Shown here one piece after another: positions 1 through 6,025 of a DNA stretch of 10,000 nucleotides (the stretch's first letter is position 1; each line of letters starts with the position of its first letter). Source of the stretch: Reyranella sp. GTDB lineage: Bacteria > Pseudomonadota > Alphaproteobacteria > Reyranellales > Reyranellaceae. The translations under genes and the position numbers were made by a program. The stretch spans positions 1 to 10,000 of the forward strand of contig SCVT01000405.1 in NCBI GenBank assembly GCA_004296815.1, in the 5' to 3' direction. The notes beneath the pieces were generated by a model. That model searched no databases, was not told the DNA's origin, and saw only the letters and a program-made list of their open reading frames with translations.

Positions 1-299
1 TCCATGACCTCGGGAAACGAAGCCACGGCCTTGGCGAAGCGGGTGAGCCACTGGGCGTTGTGCTGGGCCGTGCGGACCGCCACGAACACCGTGACGCCGG
101 CATTGACGGCCTTGCGGTTGAGCAGCGCCACGCGCGCCTTGATGATCCCCTCCTCCTGCAGCCGGTTGATCCGCCGCCAGCACGGCGTGGTCGAGAGGCC
201 GACCCGTCGCGCGACCTCGGCGAGCGGCATGTCGGCATCGTCCTGCAGGCAATCCAGAATCTTCTTGTCGAAGGAATCCAGTGAGAATTTTGCGGCCAT
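1..299 (-). CDS. Lrp/AsnC family transcriptional regulator (N-terminal part, cut by window edge)
   Basis: The reverse strand from the ATG at 299 reads through the left edge without a stop, giving 99 residues. Residues 5-55 form the family's winged helix-turn-helix: SLDSFDKKILDCLQDD opens it, and the recognition helix holds VGLSTTPCWRRINRLQEEGI, the most typical Lrp/AsnC signature. Residues 56-99 begin the RAM ligand-binding domain (beta strand VTVFVAVRT). Family members run about 150-165 residues, so roughly the last third is outside the window. An AGGA Shine-Dalgarno sits 6 bases before the ATG. These proteins are DNA-binding multimers that sense amino acids or related small molecules and usually control themselves and neighbours. 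The gene is divergent from the DUF6356 gene, so the 300-389 gap may carry its operator. The family is certain; the effector is unknown. Confidence 0.93.
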   Translation of the reverse strand, partial: MAAKFSLDSFDKKILDCLQDDADMPLAEVARRVGLSTTPCWRRINRLQEEGIIKARVALLNRKAVNAGVTVFVAVRTAQHNAQWLTRFAKAVASFPEVM

Positions 300-389
300 G
301 GGCTGTCCTGAGGAATGGATTTCTCAATCTTGGCCGGGTTTGCGCAAAGGTAGCAAGCCGTTTCCCGGACCCTCCGGTAGAATCGCCTC
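300..389. promoter_or_regulatory. Divergent intergenic region between the Lrp/AsnC gene and the DUF6356 gene
   Basis: These 90 bases must carry the start signals of the left-going regulator and probably of the right-going DUF6356 gene. They are less GC-rich than the flanking genes. An imperfect 12-base palindrome at 318-329 (GATT, 4-base centre, AATC) could be a small operator; Lrp-type regulators often bind their own upstream region, but this match is weak. A TAGAAT hexamer at 378-383 resembles a -10 box, yet lies only 6 bases before the DUF6356 ATG and has no convincing -35 partner. I infer the promoter function from the divergent layout, not from a clear motif. Confidence 0.35.
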
Positions 390-641
390 ATGTTTCGTCG
401 CTTCACCGATCACCCCGCCGCGGTCAACGAGACCTACTTCCAGCACATGGGCATGGCCTTCGGCTTCGGTGCACGAATGCTGGTTGGCTCGCTCGGCTGC
501 TTCGTGCACGGTCTCTTCCCATGGCTGTGCCTGACCCGCGGAAGCGACACGATCCGGACCCTGCACCATCGCATGGTGACCCATCGTACGGCGTCTCCGG
601 CCCAGCCGGACCGCGCCACGGCCGTCGCGGCGGGCGACTAG
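390..641 (+). CDS. DUF6356 family small membrane protein
   Basis: An 83-residue protein starting FRRFTDHPAAVNETYFQHMG, then a hydrophobic stretch at about residues 22-49, then LTRGSDTIRTLHHRMV. The FT-HP-xx-V-x-ETY-x-HM opening, the central Gly/Phe-rich hydrophobic segment and the G-S-x-T-I-x-x-LH-x-RM ending match my memory of DUF6356, a short alphaproteobacterial family of unknown function. It is probably an inner-membrane protein with one or two membrane passes. The last 20 or so residues (TASPAQPDRATAVAAGD) are low-complexity and outside the conserved core. No good Shine-Dalgarno precedes the ATG at 390. The 3' third overlaps, in another frame, the only available start of the downstream hydrolase. 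Family assignment is by recalled pattern and not verified by search. Confidence 0.8.
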   Translation: MFRRFTDHPAAVNETYFQHMGMAFGFGARMLVGSLGCFVHGLFPWLCLTRGSDTIRTLHHRMVTHRTASPAQPDRATAVAAGD

Positions 642-1483
642 CCCCGCTCTCCATTTTCGTTGGTCTGCTCGTCGCGACGGTTTCCGCCGCGGCGCAGGAC
701 CGCGCCCTGGTGCCGGTCACGGTCGACGGCGAGACCGTGAAGCTCGCCACCATCACCTACAAGCCGGCCGGCAGCGGGCCCTTTCCCACCGTGATCCTGC
801 ACCACGGCTCGACCGGCCGCGGCAACGATCCCTCGCTGTTCGCCCGACCCTACGAGCCACGGCCACTGATCCAGTGGTTCACGGCACGCGGCTTTGCCGT
901 GATCCTGCCGGCGCGCCGTGGCCGCGGCGGTTCGGAAGGAACCTACGACGAAGGCTTCAGCCTGCCGCGCAGCAACGGCTACGCCTGCGACCAGTCGCTG
1001 TCGCTGCCGGGCGCGGACCGCGCGCTGCGCGACCTCGACGCGGTGACGCCGATCCTTCTGGCGCAGCCCTTCGTCGATCGCAGTCGTGTGGCCATCGCCG
1101 GCCAATCGCGCGGCGGAATCCTGACCGTCGCCTGGACGGGCCGCCAACCTGCGGTCGCCCGCGCCTCGATCAACTTCGTCGGCGGCTGGATGGGGGCAGG
1201 CTGCGCCTCGGCGAGCGCCATCAACCAGAACCTCTTCCGGCGTGGCGTGCCGTTCGGCCAGCCCTCGATCTGGCTCTACGGCGACAACGATTCCTTTTAT
1301 CCCCTGTCGCATTCGCGCTCGAATTTCACTGCCTTCCAGGGGGCCGGCGGCAAGGGGGAGTTCCACGAATACGCACCGGCGGCCGGAACCAACGGCCACT
1401 TCATCAACAGCACGCCCGACCTCTGGACCGCCACGCTCGAGGCCTATCTCTCTGCACGCGGCCTGCCGTCGCGGCCACGATAG
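521..1483 (+). CDS. Exported alpha/beta hydrolase (dienelactone hydrolase/prolyl oligopeptidase-like)
   Basis: With the ATG at 521 this encodes 320 residues. A signal-peptide-like segment lies at residues 35-59: two arginines (35-36), a hydrophobic run (about 43-54) and an AAAQ end, suggesting cleavage near residue 58. The mature part has an alpha/beta hydrolase fold: HHGS after the first strand (oxyanion region), RGRGGSEG, nucleophile elbow GQSRGG (Ser196), acid strand YGDNDSFYP (Asp255 or Asp257) and catalytic His293 in GHFIN. Members cleave esters, lactones or peptides; the substrate here is unknown, and the location is probably periplasmic. The start is uncertain. No ATG, GTG or TTG lies in frame between codon 3 and the hydrophobic run, so the start must be 521 (or GTG 527), deep inside DUF6356, leaving an unusually long N-region and no Shine-Dalgarno. 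The mature enzyme call is firm; the N-terminus is not. Confidence 0.85.
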   Translation: MAVPDPRKRHDPDPAPSHGDPSYGVSGPAGPRHGRRGGRLAPLSIFVGLLVATVSAAAQDRALVPVTVDGETVKLATITYKPAGSGPFPTVILHHGSTGRGNDPSLFARPYEPRPLIQWFTARGFAVILPARRGRGGSEGTYDEGFSLPRSNGYACDQSLSLPGADRALRDLDAVTPILLAQPFVDRSRVAIAGQSRGGILTVAWTGRQPAVARASINFVGGWMGAGCASASAINQNLFRRGVPFGQPSIWLYGDNDSFYPLSHSRSNFTAFQGAGGKGEFHEYAPAAGTNGHFINSTPDLWTATLEAYLSARGLPSRPR

Positions 1484-1542
1484 GCCTCGCAACCGTCCCG
1501 CGGCGTGCTACGTTTCCCTATCGGGGGAGCGCACACAGCAGC

Positions 1543-1547
1543 GGAGG
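1543..1547 (+). promoter_or_regulatory. Shine-Dalgarno of the HPF/RaiA-like gene
   Basis: A GGAGG core lies 6 bases before the ATG at 1554. It fixes that start, because the reading frame stays open far upstream through the hydrolase gene without any comparable ribosome binding site. Confidence 0.8.
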
Positions 1548-1553
1548 CTCCAA

Positions 1554-1937
1554 ATGGAAACACCCGTCCGGATCAGCTTCCAGGGCAGCACGCCAAGCGA
1601 AGCACTGACCAATCTGATCAACGAACAGGTGGATGCGCTCGAGCGTCTGCATGGCCGTATGACCTCGTGCCAGGTCGTGGTGCGTGTGCCCGATCGCCAT
1701 CATCGCACGAGCGGCCTCTACAGCGTGAACATCCACGCCATCCTGCCCGGCAACATCGACATCGACGTCGACCACACACCGCCGGCCGACGAGCGTTTCG
1801 CCGATCCGGTGTTCGCGGTGAACGACGCCTTCCGGCGCGCCAAGCGGCTGATCAAGGAGAAGGCGCGCAAGCAGCGCGGCGAGGTCAAGAACCTGCACGA
1901 GCGCGTGGAGCGGACGCTCGACCGCCCTCCGAGCTAA
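1554..1937 (+). CDS. HPF/RaiA-family ribosome-associated protein
   Basis: A 127-residue protein. It opens with a strand (VRISFQG), continues with SEALTNLINEQVDALERLHGRMTSCQVVV (first helix and next strand), then SGLYSVNIHAILPGNIDIDVD and a long basic helix FAVNDAFRRAKRLIKEKARK. This beta-alpha-beta-beta-beta-alpha order with a basic last helix is that of the sigma-54 modulation/S30EA fold (HPF, RaiA). These proteins sit in the decoding region of the 30S subunit and hibernate ribosomes in stationary phase or stress. It has only a short charged tail of about 25 residues and no C-terminal dimerisation domain like that of long HPF. It could therefore be short-HPF-like or a divergent paralogue. 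Its stop overlaps the stop of the convergent isomerase-like gene by 4 bases. There are 70 bases after the hydrolase, so a separate promoter is possible. Confidence 0.88.
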   Translation: METPVRISFQGSTPSEALTNLINEQVDALERLHGRMTSCQVVVRVPDRHHRTSGLYSVNIHAILPGNIDIDVDHTPPADERFADPVFAVNDAFRRAKRLIKEKARKQRGEVKNLHERVERTLDRPPS

Positions 1938-2533
1938 CGGCGCGGCACACCCTTCTCGTCCAGCCGCTCGCGCAGCAGGAAGAGCCGGTCGCCGCCCCAG
2001 AACAGCTCGTTGTCGAACACGAACGACGGCACGCCGAAAATGCCCGAGGCTTCGGCCTCGGCCCTGAGGCGGTCGTGCTCGGCGCCGCCCTCACCGGCCA
2101 GGAAGGCGGCGAAGCCCCGAGGCGCGCCGCAACGCACGAGCAGCGCTTCCACCGCCTCGACGCTCTCGGGATCGAGCTCGCGCCGCCAGAAGCGATCGAA
2201 GGCGAGATCGTTGTAGGCACGGAAGACATTGTGCTTCTGCGCATAAAGCATCCCGCTGTTCACGGGGCGCGCGTAGTAGATTTTCTTCGGCCCCATCAGG
2301 GTGAGCCCCTGCTTGTTGGCGAAGCGGCGCGCGTCCATGTAGGCGTACTTCACGCGCCGCCAGTGATGCGGATCGCGCGCCTCGACCGATCCCTGAAACG
2401 ACGCAATGTCGAGCGTGTAGGGCCGCCAGTCCAGCTCGAGGGCATAGTCGGCCTCGAGCTGATAGGCCCACGCCTTCGCGACGAAGGCATAGGGACTGAC
2501 ATAGTCGTTCCAAACGGTGACCCGGGTGGTCAC
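1934..2533 (-). CDS. DsbA-fold oxidoreductase, 2-hydroxychromene-2-carboxylate isomerase-like
   Basis: From the GTG at 2533 this encodes 199 residues. The start VTVWNDYVSPYAF gives the first thioredoxin strand with Ser13-Pro14 where DsbA has a CxxC. This Ser-Pro motif is typical of 2-hydroxychromene-2-carboxylate isomerases and GST-kappa proteins, which bind glutathione rather than oxidise thiols. The helical insertion follows (about 55-150), then GIFGVPSFVF with the cis-Pro at 169, and FWGGDRL (178-184), a hallmark of the isomerase group. Known relatives act on aromatic breakdown products; the substrate here is unknown. I prefer GTG 2533: it lies 10 bases after the stop of the upstream amidohydrolase with an AGGG just before it. 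An upstream ATG at 2581 would add 16 unconserved residues and overlap the amidohydrolase. It is the third gene of a minus-strand operon. Confidence 0.85.
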   Translation of the reverse strand: MTTRVTVWNDYVSPYAFVAKAWAYQLEADYALELDWRPYTLDIASFQGSVEARDPHHWRRVKYAYMDARRFANKQGLTLMGPKKIYYARPVNSGMLYAQKHNVFRAYNDLAFDRFWRRELDPESVEAVEALLVRCGAPRGFAAFLAGEGGAEHDRLRAEAEASGIFGVPSFVFDNELFWGGDRLFLLRERLDEKGVPRR

Positions 2534-2543
2534 AGCGGAAGCC

Positions 2544-3719
2544 CTAACGGGCGTCTTTCGCCAACCGCTTCTCGACCACACGCGCCCACAGGGTCGAGCC
2601 CAGGGTCAGCGCGTCGTCGTTGAAGTCATAGCCCGGATTGTGGACCTCGCAGCCGCCCTCGCCGCCGCCGTTGCCGATGTTGATGAAAGCGCCGGGCACC
2701 TGCTCCAGCATGTAGGAGAAGTCCTCGGAGGCCATCACGAACGGACCTTCGCGGTTCATGTTCTCATGGCCCACGATGTCCGCGGCCACGTCGGCGATGA
2801 ACTTCACCGCATCCTTGTCGTTCACCAGCGGCGGGAAGGCGATGCGCACGTCGGCCTTCGCCGACCCGCCCAGCGTCTTGGCAATGCCGGACGAGATCGT
2901 CTCGATGCGCTCCTTGATCAGCGCCATCGTCTCCTTGCGGAAGGCGCGGATGGTGCCGCGCAGCACGGCCTCCTGCGGGATGACGTTGTAGGCGTCGCCC
3001 GAATGCATCTGCGTCACCGAGATCACCGCCGAATCGAGCGGCGCCACGTTGCGCGACACCACGCTCTGCAGCGCCGAGATGATTTGGGTGGCGATGATCA
3101 CCGGGTCGATGCCGGTCTCCGGCCGCGCGCCGTGCGCGCCCTTGCCGGTGATGTGGATGTCGAACAGGCCGCCGCCCGCCATCTGCGGGCCCGAGCGGAT
3201 GGCGAACTTGCCGACGTCGAGCTTCGGCCTGTTGTGCATGCCGAAGATGATCTCGCAGGGGAACTTCTGGAACAGCCCGTCCTTCACCATCGCCTCGGCG
3301 CCGCCGCGGCCTTCCTCGGCCGGCTGGAAGATGAAGTGCACCGTGCCGTCGAAGTTTCGCGTCGCCGAGAGGTACTTGGCGGCGCCCAGCAGCATGGCAG
3401 TGTGGCCGTCATGGCCGCAGGCGTGCATGCGGCCGGCGTGCCGGCTCCTGTGATCGAACGTGTTGTGCTCGTCCATCGGCAGCGCGTCCATGTCGGCGCG
3501 CAGCCCGATGGCGCGCGGATTGTTGCCGACCCGGATCGTGCCCACGACACCAGTCTTGCCGATGCCGGTCGTGACCTCGCAGCCCCATTCCTTGAGCTTC
3601 TGCGCGACGATGGTGCTGGTCCGCTCCTCCTCGAAGCCCAGCTCGGGATGGGCGTGGATGTCGCGCCGGATCGCAGTGAGTTCAGCGGCGGCGGCGGCAA
3701 TCTGCGGTTCGATCTTCAT
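2544..3719 (-). CDS. M20D family amidohydrolase (N-acyl-amino-acid/hippurate hydrolase type)
   Basis: A 391-residue protein, normal length for the M20D family, with the expected motifs in order. RRDIHAHPELGFEE is at 18-31. RADMDALP holds the catalytic Asp78. MHACGHDGHTAMLLG supplies metal ligands Cys101 and His103. FQPAEEG supplies the catalytic base Glu135 and metal ligand Glu136. GMHN supplies His162; GKGAHGARP (192-200) is in the dimerisation domain; the C-terminal CEVHNPGYDF supplies His360. Relatives are cytoplasmic Zn/Mn/Co enzymes that hydrolyse the amide bond of N-acyl amino acids (hippurate, N-acetyl-amino acids, auxin conjugates). All active-site residues are present; the acyl preference cannot be read. 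The start is the ATG at 3719, 4 bases after the upstream hydrolase's stop, with a GGAG about 10 bases before it. It is the middle gene of a three-gene operon. Confidence 0.95.
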   Translation of the reverse strand: MKIEPQIAAAAAELTAIRRDIHAHPELGFEEERTSTIVAQKLKEWGCEVTTGIGKTGVVGTIRVGNNPRAIGLRADMDALPMDEHNTFDHRSRHAGRMHACGHDGHTAMLLGAAKYLSATRNFDGTVHFIFQPAEEGRGGAEAMVKDGLFQKFPCEIIFGMHNRPKLDVGKFAIRSGPQMAGGGLFDIHITGKGAHGARPETGIDPVIIATQIISALQSVVSRNVAPLDSAVISVTQMHSGDAYNVIPQEAVLRGTIRAFRKETMALIKERIETISSGIAKTLGGSAKADVRIAFPPLVNDKDAVKFIADVAADIVGHENMNREGPFVMASEDFSYMLEQVPGAFINIGNGGGEGGCEVHNPGYDFNDDALTLGSTLWARVVEKRLAKDAR

Positions 3720-3723
3720 TCGG

Positions 3724-4518
3724 TCAGGACTCCAACAGGAAGGACGTCATTACACGACGAAACTCCGCGCCGTGCACGTTCGGATATGCATGGCCACCGT
3801 CCGGCAGCACATAGGCGCGCGCGCCCGGGATCAGACGCACCAGCTCCTCGGTGAAATAGAGCGGCGTCACGGTGTCGTCGCGGGCGCAGACCGCAAGGGT
3901 GCGCGCCTTCACCTTCTGGAGATCGGCGCGCCGGTCGTGCGCCACGATGGCGGCGATGCGCGACAGCACGATCTCGGGGACCGGGATCGTCTCCAGCGCC
4001 TTGGCTTCGGCAGCCACGAGATCGGCATCGTGGTCGCGCACCCACGAAGGCGAGTTGAGCGCCAGCGCACTCGACTTGAGATAGGCGGCCGGCCCCAGCC
4101 CCTTCAGCATCAGCGCACGGACCTCGAACAGGCGGCGGAAGAAGGCGTCGGTCTTCGCCCAGGTGGCGCTCAGCACCAGCCGATCGATGCGGCGGGACTG
4201 CTCGATCGCCAGCACCTGGCCCATCGCGCCGCCGGTTGAGTGGCCGCACCAGTGGACCTTGTCGTAGCCGAGGCCATCCATGAGCTGCAGCGCGTCGTCG
4301 GCCATCTGCGCCACGCTGTAGGTGATCTTCGAGAGGGTACTGCGGGCCGTGCCGCGATGATCGTGCACGACCACAGTAAATTGGCGCGCGAGCTCGGGGA
4401 TGTTTTCGCCCCACCAGCGGGCGTCGCCGCCCAGCCCTGCCACCAGGAACAGCACGGGCCCGCTGCCATGGATTTCGTAGTGGAGCTCCGCGCCGTCGCG
4501 CAGCTTGAACAGGGGCAT
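3724..4518 (-). CDS. Cytoplasmic alpha/beta hydrolase (RutD/PcaD-like fold family)
   Basis: A 264-residue protein without a signal peptide. It shows VLFLVAGLGGDARWW (oxyanion region, 22-36), VVVHDHRGTARS (49-60), nucleophile elbow GHSTGG (Ser94), an alpha-helical cap at about 120-195, acid strand TLAVCARDDTVTP (Asp214 or Asp215) and GGHAYPN (His243). Overall it resembles 3-oxoadipate enol-lactonases and RutD-type aminoacrylate hydrolases. Other possibilities include an amide or carbon-carbon hydrolase such as those in ring breakdown. It is first in the operon and is followed after 4 bases by the M20D amidohydrolase. A GAGGAG Shine-Dalgarno lies about 5 bases before the ATG at 4518. The hydrolase fold and triad are certain; the substrate is not assignable. 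Confidence 0.9.
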   Translation of the reverse strand: MPLFKLRDGAELHYEIHGSGPVLFLVAGLGGDARWWGENIPELARQFTVVVHDHRGTARSTLSKITYSVAQMADDALQLMDGLGYDKVHWCGHSTGGAMGQVLAIEQSRRIDRLVLSATWAKTDAFFRRLFEVRALMLKGLGPAAYLKSSALALNSPSWVRDHDADLVAAEAKALETIPVPEIVLSRIAAIVAHDRRADLQKVKARTLAVCARDDTVTPLYFTEELVRLIPGARAYVLPDGGHAYPNVHGAEFRRVMTSFLLES

Positions 4519-4568
4519 TCCGTCTCCTCGGCGATTTGCGTATGGTCGCCCCGGGAGGAAAGCGCACG
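4519..4568. promoter_or_regulatory. Divergent promoter region between the hydrolase operon and the MliC-like lipoprotein
   Basis: This 50-base gap separates two divergent genes and contains both Shine-Dalgarno sequences: GAGGAG for the left-going hydrolase and GGGAGGA (4553-4559) for the right-going lipoprotein. A TATGGT at 4541-4546 is a possible plus-strand -10 but its -35 is weak. Because the gap is so short, the promoter of each gene probably reaches into the other's 5' end. No operator-like palindrome is seen. Confidence 0.35.
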
Positions 4569-4913
4569 ATGAAGCGCCTGTCGATTGCCGCGTTGGCCCT
4601 GCTGGCCGGCTGTACGACCCAGAACCAGACGGTGACGACCACCATTCCGCGCCCCTCGCCCGAGGACGCGACGCCTGCGGGCATCGCCTATCTCTGCGAC
4701 GGCCGAAAGGAAGTGTCCGTCGTCTATGCGAAGAACCGCGCCTCGGTGACCCTGGGCGACCGGACCTGGCGCATGGAGTACCAGGCGGCCGGCGACGGCT
4801 TCCGCTATGTCGATGCCAGCAACGAATGGACCGGCCGCGACGACCTCGCCGTGCTGCGCTCCGGCGGCAGCCCGCTCGCCTTCAACTGCCGGCCCATCAA
4901 GCGGATGGCCTGA
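4569..4913 (+). CDS. Small lipoprotein with MliC-like (C-type lysozyme inhibitor) domain
   Basis: A 114-residue protein. MKRLSIAALALLAGC is a lipoprotein signal peptide with lipobox LAGC (Cys15 lipidated). A Thr/Pro-rich linker follows (16-39). A compact domain at 40-110 begins IAYLCDG and ends LAFNCRPI, so Cys43 and Cys107 could form the disulfide typical of MliC. The order Y-x-C, short beta strands, G-x-G-x-R-Y, W-T-G-R-D-D-x-A-x-L, F-x-C fits MliC/PliC, periplasmic proteins that protect peptidoglycan from C-type lysozyme. The Ser and Lys used by known MliC proteins to enter the lysozyme active site seem replaced (Asp76 and Gly89/Arg90), so activity is doubtful. I chose ATG 4569 over ATG 4536 because of the lipobox position and the GGGAGGA 9 bases upstream. 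The stop lies 1 base from the stop of the convergent DUF2474 gene. Confidence 0.8.
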   Translation: MKRLSIAALALLAGCTTQNQTVTTTIPRPSPEDATPAGIAYLCDGRKEVSVVYAKNRASVTLGDRTWRMEYQAAGDGFRYVDASNEWTGRDDLAVLRSGGSPLAFNCRPIKRMA

Positions 4914-4914
4914 G

Positions 4915-5016
4915 CTATTTCAGCCAGAACTTGATGGCGTAACCCACCAGCGCGGTGACGCCGACGCCGGCGGCCCACAGCCCGACGAACCACAGCCACT
5001 GACGCGGTGCAGGCAT
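4915..5016 (-). CDS. DUF2474/CydX-like small subunit of cytochrome bd oxidase (33 aa)
   Basis: Too short to be picked up by ordinary length cut-offs. The reverse strand encodes 33 residues: MPAPRQWLWFVGLWAAGVGV is the first part and TALVGYAIKFWLK the rest. It is a single membrane helix with a basic N-terminus and a Trp-rich start, the pattern of DUF2474 proteins found after cydAB/cioAB in many Proteobacteria. By analogy with E. coli CydX, such peptides sit beside CydA and stabilise the haem site; this has not been shown for DUF2474 as far as I know. The ATG shares one base with the TGA stop of cydB (TGATG), a strong sign of translational coupling and of a real gene. It ends one base from the convergent lipoprotein gene. 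Confidence 0.88.
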   Translation of the reverse strand: MPAPRQWLWFVGLWAAGVGVTALVGYAIKFWLK

Positions 5017-6023
5017 CAGTGGTAGCCCTCATGCCCTGTCTTGCCCCGGAACACCCAGTACGAATAGCCGGTGTAGGCCAGGATGATCGGCACCAGCACC
5101 AGCACGCCGGGCAGCATGAACTTCAGGCTGTCGTGCGGCGCAGCGGCCTCCCAGATCGTGACCGACGGCGGCACGATGTTGGGATAGAGGCTGACGCCGA
5201 GGCCGGCGAGGCCGAGGCCGAACAAAGCGAGCGCCATCAGGAACGGCGTGTAGTGATGGGCACGCTTCAGGCTCCAGAACAGGATGCCCGTCACGATCAC
5301 CACCAGCAGCGGCACCTGTGCGGTGAACAGGACCTGCGGCCAGGCGAACCAGCGCGCCCAGTAGGCCTCGCGCAGGAACGGCGTTGCCGCACTCACCGCC
5401 GCCATGGCGACGATGGTGCCGACGGCGAGGCGGAAAGCGAAGCGATGGCAGCGCTCCTGCAGCGAGCCCTCGCTCTTCATCACCAGCCAGGTGGCGCCGA
5501 GCAGCGCGTAGCCGCAGACGAGACTCACGCCCACCAGCACGCTGAACGGCGAGAGCCAGTCGAACCAGCCGCCGGCATAGGTGCGGTTCTGGACGGCGAC
5601 GCCCTGCAGTAGCGCCCCCAAGGTCACGCCTTGGGCGAAGGCTGCGACGATCGAGCCGGTGCTGAAGGCGACATCCCACAGCGCGCGGTGGCGCGGGTCG
5701 CGCCAACGGAACTCGAAGGCGACGCCGCGGAACACCAGCGCCAGCAGCATGGCGATGATCGGCGCGTAGAGCGCCGACAGGATCATGCCGTAGGCCAGCG
5801 GGAAGGCCGCGAGCATGCCGCCGCCGCCCATCACCAGCCAGGTCTCGTTGCCGTCCCACACCGGCGCGATGGAATTCATGGCGCTGTCGCGTTCGCGGCC
5901 CACGGGCAGGAACGGGAACAGGATGCCGACCCCGAGATCGAAGCCGTCCATGACGACATAGGCCAGGATCGCGAAGGCGATGATGAAGGCGAAGAACATC
6001 GGGAGGTCGATACCGAAGGGCAT
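5016..6023 (-). CDS. cydB: Cytochrome bd ubiquinol oxidase subunit II (CioB/CydB)
   Basis: A 335-residue polytopic inner-membrane protein with about eight or nine hydrophobic helices. Diagnostic motifs are VVMDGFDLGVG (23-33) and WDGNETWLV (56-64), both conserved in CydB. The C-terminal region has LGVSLYPNIVPPSVTIWEAAA, then a last helix VLVPIILAYTGYSYWVFRGK, also typical. CydB pairs with CydA in the quinol oxidase that reduces oxygen to water without pumping protons; the haems are in CydA. The frame remains open far upstream, but the start is ATG 6023. It lies 2 bases after the cydA stop (TGATCATG) and has GGGAG about 7 bases before it inside the cydA tail. It is followed with a one-base overlap by the DUF2474 peptide. 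Confidence 0.97.
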   Translation of the reverse strand: MPFGIDLPMFFAFIIAFAILAYVVMDGFDLGVGILFPFLPVGRERDSAMNSIAPVWDGNETWLVMGGGGMLAAFPLAYGMILSALYAPIIAMLLALVFRGVAFEFRWRDPRHRALWDVAFSTGSIVAAFAQGVTLGALLQGVAVQNRTYAGGWFDWLSPFSVLVGVSLVCGYALLGATWLVMKSEGSLQERCHRFAFRLAVGTIVAMAAVSAATPFLREAYWARWFAWPQVLFTAQVPLLVVIVTGILFWSLKRAHHYTPFLMALALFGLGLAGLGVSLYPNIVPPSVTIWEAAAPHDSLKFMLPGVLVLVPIILAYTGYSYWVFRGKTGHEGYH

Positions 6024-6025
6024 GA

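Noticed and set aside
376..382. GGTAGAA copy before DUF6356, identical to one arm of the cydA repeat
   Set aside because: A single 7-base match without the second arm; chance is sufficient to explain it.
638..1492. Minus-strand open frame of 284 codons opposite the exported hydrolase
   Set aside because: Arg/Gly/Ala-rich with no recognisable motif; the plus strand carries a complete Ser-Asp-His hydrolase.
2517..3854. Plus-strand open frame of 445 codons opposite the M20D amidohydrolase
   Set aside because: His/Arg/Ala-rich composition typical of an antisense frame; the opposite strand has all metal-binding motifs of the amidohydrolase.
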